Origin: Azospirillum oryzae
GTDB lineage: Bacteria > Pseudomonadota > Alphaproteobacteria > Azospirillales > Azospirillaceae
Length of the DNA: 64,000 bases
Assembly (NCBI RefSeq): GCF_008364795.1
Contig: NZ_VTTM01000001.1
Coordinates: 930,001-994,000, forward strand
Reading direction: 5' to 3'
Position 1 is the first letter of the stretch. The number at the start of each line of letters is the position of its first letter. Positions 37,907 through 46,101 of this stretch are shown piece after piece. The notes beneath the pieces were generated by a model, which saw only the letters and a program-made list of their open reading frames with translations, was not told where the DNA came from and did no database searches. The position numbers and the translations under genes were made by a program.

Positions 37907-38650
37907 TTGGATCCGCTGCACCAGTTCCAAATCAACCCGTTGTTCCAGATCGTGCTCGGCGGCTACGACGTGTCCTTCACGAACTCGGCCTTCTTCATGG
38001 TCGTGGCCGTGGCGGCGATCTACGCCCTGCTGGTCATGGGCGTGGCGAACAAGTCGATGGTTCCGGGCCGCCTGCAGTCGCTGGCCGAGATGTTCTACGA
38101 GTTCGTCGCGAACCTGGTGCGCGACAACGCCGGCCACGACGCCCGCCCCTATTTCCCGTTCGTGTTCTCGATCTTCATGTTCGTGCTGATCGGCAACATG
38201 ATCGGCATGATCCCGTACACCTTCACCTTCACCAGCCACATCATCGTGACGTTTGCGCTGGCGGCGACGGTGTTCGTGTTCGTGACCATCCTGGCCCTGA
38301 TGAAGCACGGCCTGCACTTCTTCTCCTTCTTCATGCCGCATGGCGCTCCGATCGCGCTCGCTCCGATCCTCATCCCGATCGAAGTGATCTCCTACGTGAT
38401 GCGCCCCGTCAGCCTCTCGATCCGACTTTTCGCCAACATGATGGCGGGTCACACGATGCTGAAGGTCTTTGCCGGCTTCACGGTCATGATGATCAGCGGC
38501 ATGGGCGCGCTGGGCTTCGTCACCGGCCTCGTCCCGCTGGCGATCAACGTCGCCCTGACCGGCTTCGAGTTCCTGGTGGCTTTCCTGCAAGCCTACGTCT
38601 TCTCGATCCTGACCTGCCTGTACATCCGCGACGCCCTGGAACTGCACTAA
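37907..38650 (+). CDS. atpB: ATP synthase F0 subunit a
   Basis: Subunit a (247 aa) forms the proton half-channels against the c-ring. It has five to six membrane helices, and SLSIRLFANMMAGH carries the essential arginine. The start is a TTG (MDPLHQFQINPLF) preceded by GAGCGAGGA; the family N-terminus supports it. It lies between atpI and atpE in the order typical of Rhodospirillales. Confidence 0.96.
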   Translation: MDPLHQFQINPLFQIVLGGYDVSFTNSAFFMVVAVAAIYALLVMGVANKSMVPGRLQSLAEMFYEFVANLVRDNAGHDARPYFPFVFSIFMFVLIGNMIGMIPYTFTFTSHIIVTFALAATVFVFVTILALMKHGLHFFSFFMPHGAPIALAPILIPIEVISYVMRPVSLSIRLFANMMAGHTMLKVFAGFTVMMISGMGALGFVTGLVPLAINVALTGFEFLVAFLQAYVFSILTCLYIRDALELH

Positions 38651-38728
38651 GCAGCGCCTGACGATCGCCGGACCCTAGTTCACCAACAGTTCCAACAAGT
38701 TCACCCTTACCTAGAGGAAGAGAGTACT

Positions 38729-38953
38729 ATGGATCCTCAAGCCGCCAAGTTCATCGGTGCCGGTCTTGCCGTTATCGCCCTCGCCGGTGTCGGCCTGGGT
38801 ATCGGCAACATCTTCTCGACGCTGATCGGCTCGATCGCCCGCAACCCGGCCGTCCAGCCGAAGGTCTTCCCGATCGGCATTCTGGGCTTCGCGCTGACGG
38901 AAGCCGTCGCGCTGTTCGCCCTGCTGATCGCCTTCCTGATCCTGTTCGCCTAA
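38729..38953 (+). CDS. atpE: ATP synthase F0 subunit c
   Basis: The 74-aa hairpin protein forms the rotating ring. The first helix carries a glycine-rich [10 protein letters not shown], the loop has RNPAVQP, and E58 in [13 protein letters not shown] is the proton-carrying residue. AGAGGAAGAG precedes the ATG. It stands 78 bp after atpB and 94 bp before the b' gene. The latter spacer holds a weak inverted repeat (CAGAGC/GCTCTG) that might favour high subunit c output. Confidence 0.97.
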   Translation: MDPQAAKFIGAGLAVIALAGVGLGIGNIFSTLIGSIARNPAVQPKVFPIGILGFALTEAVALFALLIAFLILFA

Positions 38954-39047
38954 GGCCAGAGCGGCTTTTCAAAAAAACAGCTCTGACGCGGCGCCGGGCT
39001 TCCTGATCGGAGTTTCGGCGCCGCTCCTTTGCCTAGGGGGACCGATC

Positions 39048-39698
39048 ATGCCGAACCTGTTGGCCAAAGGCCGGCTGGCCCGCTGGTCGGGAGTGGCGGG
39101 CGCTTCGCTCGCTACCCTCACCACGATGGCCGGCACCGTCCTGGCGGCCGCGGCGGAGCACGCTCCGGACGCGGCGCACGGCGGCGAGCACGCTTCCGGC
39201 GGCCTGCCGCAGCTCAATCCCGCCAATTTCCCGACCCAGATCTTCTGGCTGGCTCTGACCTTCGGCGTTCTCTACTACCTCATGTCCAAGAAGGCGCTTC
39301 CGCGCGTGGCCGAGGTTCTGGAAGCGCGGCAGGAGCGCATCTCGCGCGACCTCGCCAAGGCCGCCCAGCTGAAGGAAGAGGCCGAGGCCATCCTGGCCCA
39401 GGTCGAGAAGTCCCTCGCCGGCGCCCGCAGCCAGGCCCAAGGCGTCATCGCCGAGGCCAGCGCCGAGATCGAGGCGAACAACCAGGCCCGTCAGGCCCAG
39501 CTGAACGCCGATATCTCCGAACGCCTGCGCAATGCCGAAGCCTCCATCGCCGCGGCGAAGGAACAGGCTCTGGCCAACATCCGCGCCGAGTCGACCGGCA
39601 TCGTCCAGGACATCACCGGCCGTCTGGCCGGCGTCGAGGTCGATCAGGCCCAGGCGGATGCCGCCGTCGCGGCCGTGCTTGAGGAGCGCCGGGGATGA
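39048..39698 (+). CDS. atpX: ATP synthase F0 subunit b'
   Basis: This 216-aa b-type subunit belongs to the peripheral stalk of alphaproteobacterial ATP synthases, which use a b/b' pair. An N-terminal extension of about 60 residues, including a hydrophobic stretch at about 18-35, precedes the membrane helix (FWLALTFGVLYYLM). The rest is a long charged helix (ALPRVAEVLEARQERI onward). It overlaps atpF by four bases (ATGA). The genes for F1 are not in the window, as expected for split atp operons. Confidence 0.93.
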   Translation: MPNLLAKGRLARWSGVAGASLATLTTMAGTVLAAAAEHAPDAAHGGEHASGGLPQLNPANFPTQIFWLALTFGVLYYLMSKKALPRVAEVLEARQERISRDLAKAAQLKEEAEAILAQVEKSLAGARSQAQGVIAEASAEIEANNQARQAQLNADISERLRNAEASIAAAKEQALANIRAESTGIVQDITGRLAGVEVDQAQADAAVAAVLEERRG

Positions 39699-40174
39699 AC
39701 GCACCTGAATTTTGGGTCTTCGTCGCCTTCGTCATCTTCGTGGCCCTGGTCTGGAAGAAGGCGTCGGCCGCCATCGGCACCATGCTGGATGGCCGCGCCG
39801 AGCGCATCCGCTCCGAACTGGACGAAGCCGAGCGTCTCCACAAGGACGCACAGGCCCTGCTGAACGGCTACCAGAGCCGTCTGGCCGACGCCCAGAAGGA
39901 AGCGGAGGCCGTTCTGGCCCATGCCCGCGAGGAAGCCGCCCGCCTGCGCAGCCAGGCCGGCAGCGACCTCGAAGCGTCGCTGAAGCGCCGCGAGGCGCAG
40001 GCCATGGACCGCATCGCCCAGGCGGAAGCCGCGGCGCTGGCCGAGGTCCGCAACCTGACGGTCGACATCGCCATCGGCGCCAGCAAGCGCGTCCTGTCCG
40101 GCGGCCTGCCCGCCGCCCAGGCCGACAAGCTGATCGAGCAGTCGATCAGCGAACTGCCGAAGCATCTGCACTGA
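39695..40174 (+). CDS. atpF: ATP synthase F0 subunit b
   Basis: The 159-aa protein has an N-terminal membrane helix (FWVFVAFVIFVALVW) and a long helical stalk (ERIRSELDEAERLHKDAQALL onward in part) that holds the F1 head. It is the last gene of atpI-B-E-X-F. The start overlaps the b' stop by four bases. A strong terminator follows 68 bp after the stop. Confidence 0.95.
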   Translation: MNAPEFWVFVAFVIFVALVWKKASAAIGTMLDGRAERIRSELDEAERLHKDAQALLNGYQSRLADAQKEAEAVLAHAREEAARLRSQAGSDLEASLKRREAQAMDRIAQAEAAALAEVRNLTVDIAIGASKRVLSGGLPAAQADKLIEQSISELPKHLH

Positions 40175-40241
40175 TCGTTCCCCCGATCGATCAGCCGGGT
40201 TCCGCGGCAATGATTGTTGCGGCGTGAACAACGGACTTTGG

Positions 40242-40275
40242 AAAAACCCCGGCCTATGCGCCGGGGTTTTTCTTT
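40242..40275 (+). terminator. Rho-independent terminator of the atp operon
   Basis: A 12-bp perfect stem (AAAAACCCCGGC with GCCGGGGTTTTT, 6-base loop) ends in a T-rich tract (TTTTTCTTT). It is the strongest classical terminator in the window. Confidence 0.92.
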
Positions 40276-40343
40276 GCTGGAATGGAACGGTCGCCAGTCC
40301 TCATCTGCCCTCCCCTACCGCCCGGCCGGAGTTCCGTTCACCG

Positions 40344-41153
40344 ATGTCCGATATCACCCCGCTCCCATCCGTATTCGTCTCCCACGGCGCCCCCACGCTG
40401 ATCCTGGAACCCAGCGCCGGACGCGACTTCCTTGCCGGGCTGGGCCGCAGGCTTGGACGGCCGAGCGCGATCCTCGCGGTTTCGGCCCATTGGACCACTG
40501 GCGTGCCTGCAGTCAGCGGAGCGGAGGCGCCGGAAACCATCCATGACTTCTACGGCTTTCCCGATGCGCTCTACCGCATGCGCTACCCGGCACCGGGCGC
40601 GCCGGCACTGGCGGGGCGAGTGGCGGACCTGGCCGGAGCCGTCGTCGATCCGTCGCAGGGGCTGGATCACGGCGCCTGGGTCCCGCTGATGCTGATGTAT
40701 CCGGAGGCCGACATCCCGGTGGCGCAGCTGTCGGTGATGCCCCGCCGCAGCGCCGCCGATCACATCGCGCTCGGCCGGGCGCTCGAACCCCTGCGGCGGG
40801 ACGGCGTGCTGATCCTCGCCAGCGGCGGCGCCGTGCACAACCTGCGGGAGTTCCGCTTCGGCGGCACCAGCGCCGCCCCCTGGGCGACCGGCTTCGCCGG
40901 CTGGCTGGACCGGACGCTGGAGGCCGGCGATGCCGATGCGCTCGGCAACTGGCTCGACGCCAGTCCTGACGCCCGCCGTGCCCACCCGACGGACGAGCAT
41001 TTCCTGCCGCTGCCGGTAGCGCTCGGTGCCGCCGGTCCTCGGCCGAGGACCGAGCGGCTGCATGCCGGCTTCGAACATGGCAGCCTGGGCATGCACGCCT
41101 ATGCGTTCACCGCCGCCGACACGGATCCCGCCAGGGACGCCGATTCCACCTGA
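40344..41153 (+). CDS. Extradiol ring-cleavage dioxygenase (DODA / YgiD type)
   Basis: The 269-aa protein fits class III extradiol dioxygenases of the 4,5-DOPA dioxygenase type. The metal-binding and catalytic histidines are in VSHGAPTL, VSAHWTTG, HDFYGFP, GLDHGAWVPL and GGAVHNLREF. It would open a catechol-type ring with non-haem iron or zinc; the substrate is unknown. MSDITPLPSVFVSHG is taken as the start, just after the atp terminator. No pathway genes are adjacent. Confidence 0.88.
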   Translation: MSDITPLPSVFVSHGAPTLILEPSAGRDFLAGLGRRLGRPSAILAVSAHWTTGVPAVSGAEAPETIHDFYGFPDALYRMRYPAPGAPALAGRVADLAGAVVDPSQGLDHGAWVPLMLMYPEADIPVAQLSVMPRRSAADHIALGRALEPLRRDGVLILASGGAVHNLREFRFGGTSAAPWATGFAGWLDRTLEAGDADALGNWLDASPDARRAHPTDEHFLPLPVALGAAGPRPRTERLHAGFEHGSLGMHAYAFTAADTDPARDADST

Positions 41154-41298
41154 TCTTTGGCGGTACTCCGTCGCACACTTGTCTGTTTGCCTGAGGGGAT
41201 AGCCAAGCTACAATCCGCGCCGCGCGGCGACCGGCCGCTCATTGGTTGTGGCCGGTCGGACGCGGGAATCGTCAGGCACAGCGCGAGCGGGAGTCGGT

Positions 41299-43356
41299 GT
41301 GAAGCGGAACGGCATTCTGTCCCGGAGCGGCCGCCGGACCCGATTCCGCGACATGACCGTGTCGGCGCGGGTGGGCGCCGGCTTCGGCATCGCCCTTGGG
41401 CTGGTGGTCCTGCTGGCCCTGGTCGGGCTTGGCTGGTTCTACGCGGTGTCGCGCGACATCGGCGCCTTCTCCGGCCGCGCCGACCTGTCCCAGGTGGCGG
41501 CCGACGCCGACGTCAGCCTGCGCGACCTGGAGGTCGCGGTGCGCGACCATCTGACCTATGGCGACGACCAGAGCCTTCTCGACGCCTCCTGGCGGCACGA
41601 CACGCTGCGCGAGCGGCTCGATGCGCTGGCCAAGGGCGTGGTGGAGACGGCTGACCGGCAGGCGGTGGACAAGGCCCATGCATCGCTGGAGGATTATTGG
41701 GCGGCGGTGCAGAAGCTGATCGCCCTGCGCGGCGACCGCAACGGCCAGATGACCGGCGTGCTGGAACCTCTGGTCGCTCAGACCCGCCAGAAGCTGAACC
41801 AGCTCAAGAATGCCGGCGGCGTCGATTCGACCGCGCTCGCCAGCGACGCCGCCATCGCCACCCTGCTGATGCAGGAGCATCTGACCCGCTATATCGACCG
41901 TCGCGATCCGCAGGACGCCGAGGCGATGCGCGCCCAGCTGGCCGTCGCCCGCGACCGTCTGGCCGAAATGAACCGCTATTTGTGGGTGCCCGGCACCAAG
42001 CAGGCCATCGACGAGGTGACTGCCCTGCTGGCGAAGGCGGGCGGCGTGCTGACGGCGATCGAATCGTCGGTGGTCGAGGAGGACAATCTGCGCGCCGAGG
42101 CGATGGCCGCCAACGCGGCCGGCATCGCCGCAAATCTGGGCGAGATCCGGCGGCGGGCGGAGGCGGGGACCCAGGCCTTGCGCGGCACGCTGGGCAACGG
42201 CCTGTCCGGCTACACCAACGTCGCGCTGTGGATCGGCGGCCTGATCCTGCTGGCCGGGCTCGTCGCGCTGTGGCTGGTCCAGCGCAGCGTCGCGGTTCCG
42301 GTGAGGACGATGGCGAACGCGGTGACGGCGCTGGCCGCCGGCCGCACCGACATCACCCTGCCGGCGCTGACCGGCCAGGACGAGATCGCCGCCATGGCCC
42401 GCGCGGTGGAAGTGCTGCGCGGCAACGCCGAGGACACCGATCGCGAGCGTCGCGAGGCGGAGGTCGAACACACCCGCCTGCTGCGCGAAAAGGCGATGGC
42501 CGAGGCCTCCAGCCGGGCCAAGAGCGACTTCCTTGTCAATATGGGCCACGAACTGCACGGGCCGCTGACCGAGATCGTCAATGCCAGCCAGACGCTGATG
42601 ACCGACCTGCACCGGCTGGGCGTGGACGAATTGGCGACCGACGTCGAGCATATCCAGTGGACCGGCGAGCAGCTGACCACCCTGGTCGACGCCATCCTGG
42701 ATTACGCCAAGGTCGAGGCCGGGGCGATGGACGTCTGCCTGCAGGATTTCGACATCAACCGGCTGCTGACCGAGGCGCGCGAGCGCTCGATGCCCGCCGC
42801 CGACCTTTACGGCAACGCGCTGGACCTGTCGGCGCCGGCCGGGCTGGGCCAGATGCATTCCGACTTCACCAAGGTGCGGCAGACCCTGCTGAACCTGCTG
42901 GACAATGCCTGCAAATTCACCCAGGACGGGACGGTGACCCTGGCGGCGGAGAAGGTGGAGCGCGACGGCGCCCGCTGGTACCGCTTCACGGTCGCCGATA
43001 CCGGACGCGGCTTCCCCACCGCCCAGACCGGACGGTTGTTCCAGCCCTTCGTCCAGGGCGCCGGCAACGGTGCGGTGGCGACCCGCGGCCAGGGCAAGCC
43101 ACGCGGCGCCGGGCTTGGGCTGACGCTGGTCGGGCACTACACCGCCATGCTGGGCGGCGACATCGAAGTGGCGAGCGAGCCCGGCCAGGGCACCCGCATC
43201 ACCATCGCCCTGCCCGCCGTCTATGAACCGCCGGCGGAAGAGCGCCCCCTGCAGGTGGAGGCGGTCGGCAACGCCAAGCCGCTGCTGCGCGTCGCTTCCC
43301 TGAAGCCGGCCGGGCATCTCGCCAGCAGCACGTCGATGACGCAGATCGGGCCGTAA
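41299..43356 (+). CDS. Membrane sensor histidine kinase
   Basis: The 685-aa protein has a membrane helix near residues 27-50 and a helical periplasmic region of about 250 residues. A second helix (about 305-330) and HAMP follow, then the kinase core. The H-box reads FLVNMGHELHGPLTEIVNAS, where most kinases have HELRTPL. The N-box LLNLLDNACKFT, DTGRGF and GAGLGLTLVGHY complete the ATPase domain. No receiver domain is fused and no regulator gene adjoins, so its partner is unknown. The GTG start has GGGAG five bases upstream; an ATG at 41353 is an alternative. Confidence 0.88.
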   Translation: MKRNGILSRSGRRTRFRDMTVSARVGAGFGIALGLVVLLALVGLGWFYAVSRDIGAFSGRADLSQVAADADVSLRDLEVAVRDHLTYGDDQSLLDASWRHDTLRERLDALAKGVVETADRQAVDKAHASLEDYWAAVQKLIALRGDRNGQMTGVLEPLVAQTRQKLNQLKNAGGVDSTALASDAAIATLLMQEHLTRYIDRRDPQDAEAMRAQLAVARDRLAEMNRYLWVPGTKQAIDEVTALLAKAGGVLTAIESSVVEEDNLRAEAMAANAAGIAANLGEIRRRAEAGTQALRGTLGNGLSGYTNVALWIGGLILLAGLVALWLVQRSVAVPVRTMANAVTALAAGRTDITLPALTGQDEIAAMARAVEVLRGNAEDTDRERREAEVEHTRLLREKAMAEASSRAKSDFLVNMGHELHGPLTEIVNASQTLMTDLHRLGVDELATDVEHIQWTGEQLTTLVDAILDYAKVEAGAMDVCLQDFDINRLLTEARERSMPAADLYGNALDLSAPAGLGQMHSDFTKVRQTLLNLLDNACKFTQDGTVTLAAEKVERDGARWYRFTVADTGRGFPTAQTGRLFQPFVQGAGNGAVATRGQGKPRGAGLGLTLVGHYTAMLGGDIEVASEPGQGTRITIALPAVYEPPAEERPLQVEAVGNAKPLLRVASLKPAGHLASSTSMTQIGP

Positions 43357-43369
43357 TCGGGAGCGCGGG

Positions 43370-44059
43370 TCAGTAGCGGGGGCGTGCGGTGTCTTCCGGC
43401 GCGTCGCCGTCGTCGATCGGCTGGCCGTATTTCATCCGACGCATCTTTTCCGCCACCCGCGCGATCTCGTCGGCCGGAAGGACCACCGGTTCACCGAACT
43501 GCTGGGCGTAGAGATACTGGCGGGCCAGAGTCTCCACCTCGACCGCCAGCGACAGGGCGGACTGCACAGTGGTGCCCAGCACGATCATACCGTGATTGGC
43601 CAGCAGGCAGGCCAGCCGCCCCTCCAGCGCCGTCAGGGCGTGATCTGACAGCTCCTGCGTGCCGAAGGTGGCGTAGGGAGCGCAGCGGATCGCATCCCCG
43701 CCGGCCAGCGCCACCATGTAATGGAAGGACGGGATGCCGCGGCCATGCACCGCCAGCGCGGTGGCGAAGGTCGGGTGGGCGTGGAGGACGACCGTCACGT
43801 CCGGCCGTGCCCGCAGGATGTCGCGGTGGATGCGCCATTCCGACGAGGGACGGCGGTTGCCGAGATAGGTGCCGTCGAAGCCCATTTCGACGATGTCGTC
43901 CGGAGCCATGGCGTCATAGGCCATGCTGGTCGGCGTGACGAGAAAGCCGCGGTCGATCCGGTGCGACAGGTTCCCCGACATGCCCTGATTGACGCCCAGC
44001 CGGTTCATGGCGAGGCAGCCGTCGATCAAGGCTTGGCGTTCGGCAAGGTGGCTGGTCAT
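43370..44059 (-). CDS. Class II aldolase/adducin family protein
   Basis: The 229-aa protein resembles L-fuculose-1-phosphate aldolase. GMSGNLSHRIDRGFLVTPT binds the substrate phosphate, SSEWRIHRDIL holds the catalytic Glu region, and LHAHPTFATAL and ANHGMIVLG carry the zinc-binding histidines. It probably splits a phosphorylated sugar into dihydroxyacetone phosphate and an aldehyde, but the sugar is not predictable. It is convergent with the histidine kinase gene (13 bp apart). Confidence 0.88.
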   Translation of the reverse strand: MTSHLAERQALIDGCLAMNRLGVNQGMSGNLSHRIDRGFLVTPTSMAYDAMAPDDIVEMGFDGTYLGNRRPSSEWRIHRDILRARPDVTVVLHAHPTFATALAVHGRGIPSFHYMVALAGGDAIRCAPYATFGTQELSDHALTALEGRLACLLANHGMIVLGTTVQSALSLAVEVETLARQYLYAQQFGEPVVLPADEIARVAEKMRRMKYGQPIDDGDAPEDTARPRY

Positions 44060-44086
44060 GGCGGCAGCGTCCGGGGTGGTGGGTAA

Positions 44087-44124
44087 CCCCTACCCTAACC
44101 CTCCCTCGCTGGGCGGGGGAGGGG
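44087..44124. repeat. Half copy of the dispersed palindromic repeat
   Basis: The run from CCCCTACCCTAACCCTCCC to CGCTGGGCGGGGGAGGGG matches the left half of the palindrome at 17369 with few changes. It lies between the aldolase and the formate dehydrogenase operon and can form a short GC-rich hairpin that may end the latter transcript. Confidence 0.75.
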
Positions 44125-44151
44125 AGAAATGCTGATGAAGGAACGCCTTCC

Positions 44152-45210
44152 CTACTCCGCCGGCGTTCCGCGATGGTGTCCGTGCCGCACCTTCTCGCCG
44201 GTGACTTCCTCGACCCACAGCGAGTGGTGCTCGCGCGCCCATTGCAGTTCGACCTGACCGTCGCCCATGGCGGCGAAGGCGCCTTCCATGCCGACGGAGC
44301 CGATGTAGATGTGCGCCAGAATGATGGCGATCATCACCACGGCGATCGCGGCGTGGGCCAGTTGGTAGAGCTGCAGTTCCTCCAGCGTGGCGAAGCTGAA
44401 GGGGAAGACCAGTTGCACGCCGGTGAAGCCGAGCGCGGCACCGCCGACCACGGTGGCCCAGAAGATGACCTTCTGACCGCCGTTGAACTTGTGCGCCGGC
44501 GGGTGGACGCCCTTGGAGAACAGGCCGCCCGCCTTCAGGAACCAGGTCAGGTCATGGCGCGACGGGATGTTGTGCCCGACCCACATCACGAAGATCAGCG
44601 CCACGCCCAGGATGAAGGCGAAGCCGAGGAAATTGTGCGCCAGCTTGCCGTAATGGGTCAGGGCGGCGAACGGCTCCGGCCCGATCAGCGGCAGCAGCGT
44701 GTGCCGGCCGTACAGCACATTCAGGCCGGAAATGGCGAGCACGACGAAGCTGCCGGCGGTCATCCAATGCACACCACGCTCGAAGGCGTTGAAGCGCTGG
44801 ATGGTGCGGCCGGTCTTCTGACCGTCGATGCGGATACGCCCGCGGACCAGGAGGAACAGCGCCAGCAGGGCCAGGATGCCACCGAGCACCCAGGAACCAT
44901 ACTGGCTGAGCGGGCCGTTGCGCACGGCGCGCCACGCCTCGCCTTCCGACTGGATCAGGACACCGGCCTGCTTGTTGGGGATCGAGACGGTGCCTTGCTC
45001 CCCCAGGCGGATGCCGTGCCAGGTGTCGGCACGGCTCTGCCCCGGGATCTGGGTCGGCACCGGCGGAGCGTCGCGGTCGATCTGCTGCTCCGCCACCGGC
45101 CCACCGACGCGGACGCTGGACTGGGCGGCTGCCGGCAGCGTGAGGCCGCCAGCAAAGCCGATCCCGAGCAGCAGAGCGGCAAGAGCCGACTTCATGCGAT
45201 GACCTTCCAT
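44152..45210 (-). CDS. fdhC: Formate dehydrogenase cytochrome b556 (gamma) subunit
   Basis: The 352-aa protein anchors the formate dehydrogenase to the membrane and passes electrons to quinone through two b haems. A signal peptide (ALAALLLGIGFAGG to LPAAAQ) precedes a periplasmic stretch of about 75 residues. A first helix (about 107-125) and four further helices follow, with haem histidines in ERGVHWMTAG, YGKLAHNFLG and LAHIYIGSVG. The ATG at 45210 has AGGGAG six bases upstream; another five codons on (MKSALA) is also well placed. It is the last gene of the operon. Confidence 0.93.
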   Translation of the reverse strand: MEGHRMKSALAALLLGIGFAGGLTLPAAAQSSVRVGGPVAEQQIDRDAPPVPTQIPGQSRADTWHGIRLGEQGTVSIPNKQAGVLIQSEGEAWRAVRNGPLSQYGSWVLGGILALLALFLLVRGRIRIDGQKTGRTIQRFNAFERGVHWMTAGSFVVLAISGLNVLYGRHTLLPLIGPEPFAALTHYGKLAHNFLGFAFILGVALIFVMWVGHNIPSRHDLTWFLKAGGLFSKGVHPPAHKFNGGQKVIFWATVVGGAALGFTGVQLVFPFSFATLEELQLYQLAHAAIAVVMIAIILAHIYIGSVGMEGAFAAMGDGQVELQWAREHHSLWVEEVTGEKVRHGHHRGTPAE

Positions 45211-45220
45211 CGGACGCTCC

Positions 45221-45409
45221 CTATCGCACAGCCTGATAGGCGGTGCGCTGTTGCAGCGCCCGCACCTGCTCGGCGGTCAACGGCGTGTCGGCCGCACCCT
45301 GGTAGACGCCCTTGTCGAGATGGACCGGGCGCGGCGCCCCGTCCTCCTGGCAACCGGCCAGCAGGACAGCGGCGCCGAACGCCAGCAGGACGAGGCGCGT
45401 CACCGTCAC
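45221..45409 (-). CDS. Small lipoprotein in the formate dehydrogenase operon
   Basis: The 62-aa product has a clear lipoprotein signal (LVLLAFGAAVLLAGC, lipobox LLAGC) and a short mature part (about 43 residues) of unknown function. Its GTG start overlaps the stop of the iron-sulfur subunit gene by four bases (GTGA) with AGGGG upstream. It ends 11 bp before the cytochrome subunit. Tight coupling on both sides supports a real gene that acts with the enzyme at the periplasmic face. Confidence 0.75.
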   Translation of the reverse strand: MTVTRLVLLAFGAAVLLAGCQEDGAPRPVHLDKGVYQGAADTPLTAEQVRALQQRTAYQAVR

Positions 45410-46083
45410 AGCCCCTGCTTCTGCACAGGCAGGCCGCCGGCCGGACCGCCGGTGCCCTGGAACAGGGAGCCGCCGGGCTGGCCGCGCTCCTGACCCGACT
45501 TGGTCTGGTAGGCGGTGCCCCAGCCCCAGGCACCGGAACCGAAGCCGCGGGCGGCCACGCGCTCGCGGTAGATGTCCGACACCTTGTCGGCATCGCCGGC
45601 CAGCAGCGCCTTGGTCGAGCACATCTCGGCGCAGAGCGGCAGCTTGCCTTCGGCCAGACGGTTGCGGCCGTACTTCTTGAACTCCGCCTCCGAATTGTCG
45701 GCCTCCGGACCGCCGGAGCAGAAGGTGCACTTGTCCATCTTGCCGCGGGTGCCGAAATTGCCGGCCTGCGGGTATTGCGGCGCGCCGAACGGGCAGGCGT
45801 AGAAGCAGTAGCCGCAGCCGATGCACAGGTCCTTGTTGTGCAGGACCACGCCTTCGTCGGTCTGGTAGAAGCAGTCGACCGGACAGACCGCCTTGCAGGG
45901 CGCGTCGGAGCAATGCATGCAGGCGACCGAGATCGTCCGCTCCCCCGGCCGGCCGTCGTTGATGGTCACGACGCGGCGGCGGTTGATGCCCCAGGGCACC
46001 TCGTTCTCGTTCTTACAGGCGGTGACGCATGCGTTGCACTCGATGCAGCGCTCGGCGTCGCACAGGAATTTCATCCGGGCCAT
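45406..46083 (-). CDS. fdhB: Formate dehydrogenase iron-sulfur (beta) subunit
   Basis: The 225-aa protein carries four [4Fe-4S] clusters that pass electrons from the catalytic subunit to the cytochrome subunit. The cysteine groups are CDAERCIECNACVTACK, CMHCSDAPCKAVCPVDC, CIGCGYCFYACPFGAPQ, and CTFC with CAEMC. It lacks a leader and probably leaves the cell together with the Tat-signalled alpha subunit. It lies 18 bp after fdhA and overlaps the lipoprotein gene. Confidence 0.95.
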   Translation of the reverse strand: MARMKFLCDAERCIECNACVTACKNENEVPWGINRRRVVTINDGRPGERTISVACMHCSDAPCKAVCPVDCFYQTDEGVVLHNKDLCIGCGYCFYACPFGAPQYPQAGNFGTRGKMDKCTFCSGGPEADNSEAEFKKYGRNRLAEGKLPLCAEMCSTKALLAGDADKVSDIYRERVAARGFGSGAWGWGTAYQTKSGQERGQPGGSLFQGTGGPAGGLPVQKQGL

Positions 46084-46101
46084 GGTTCAAACTCCCGCGC
46101 G

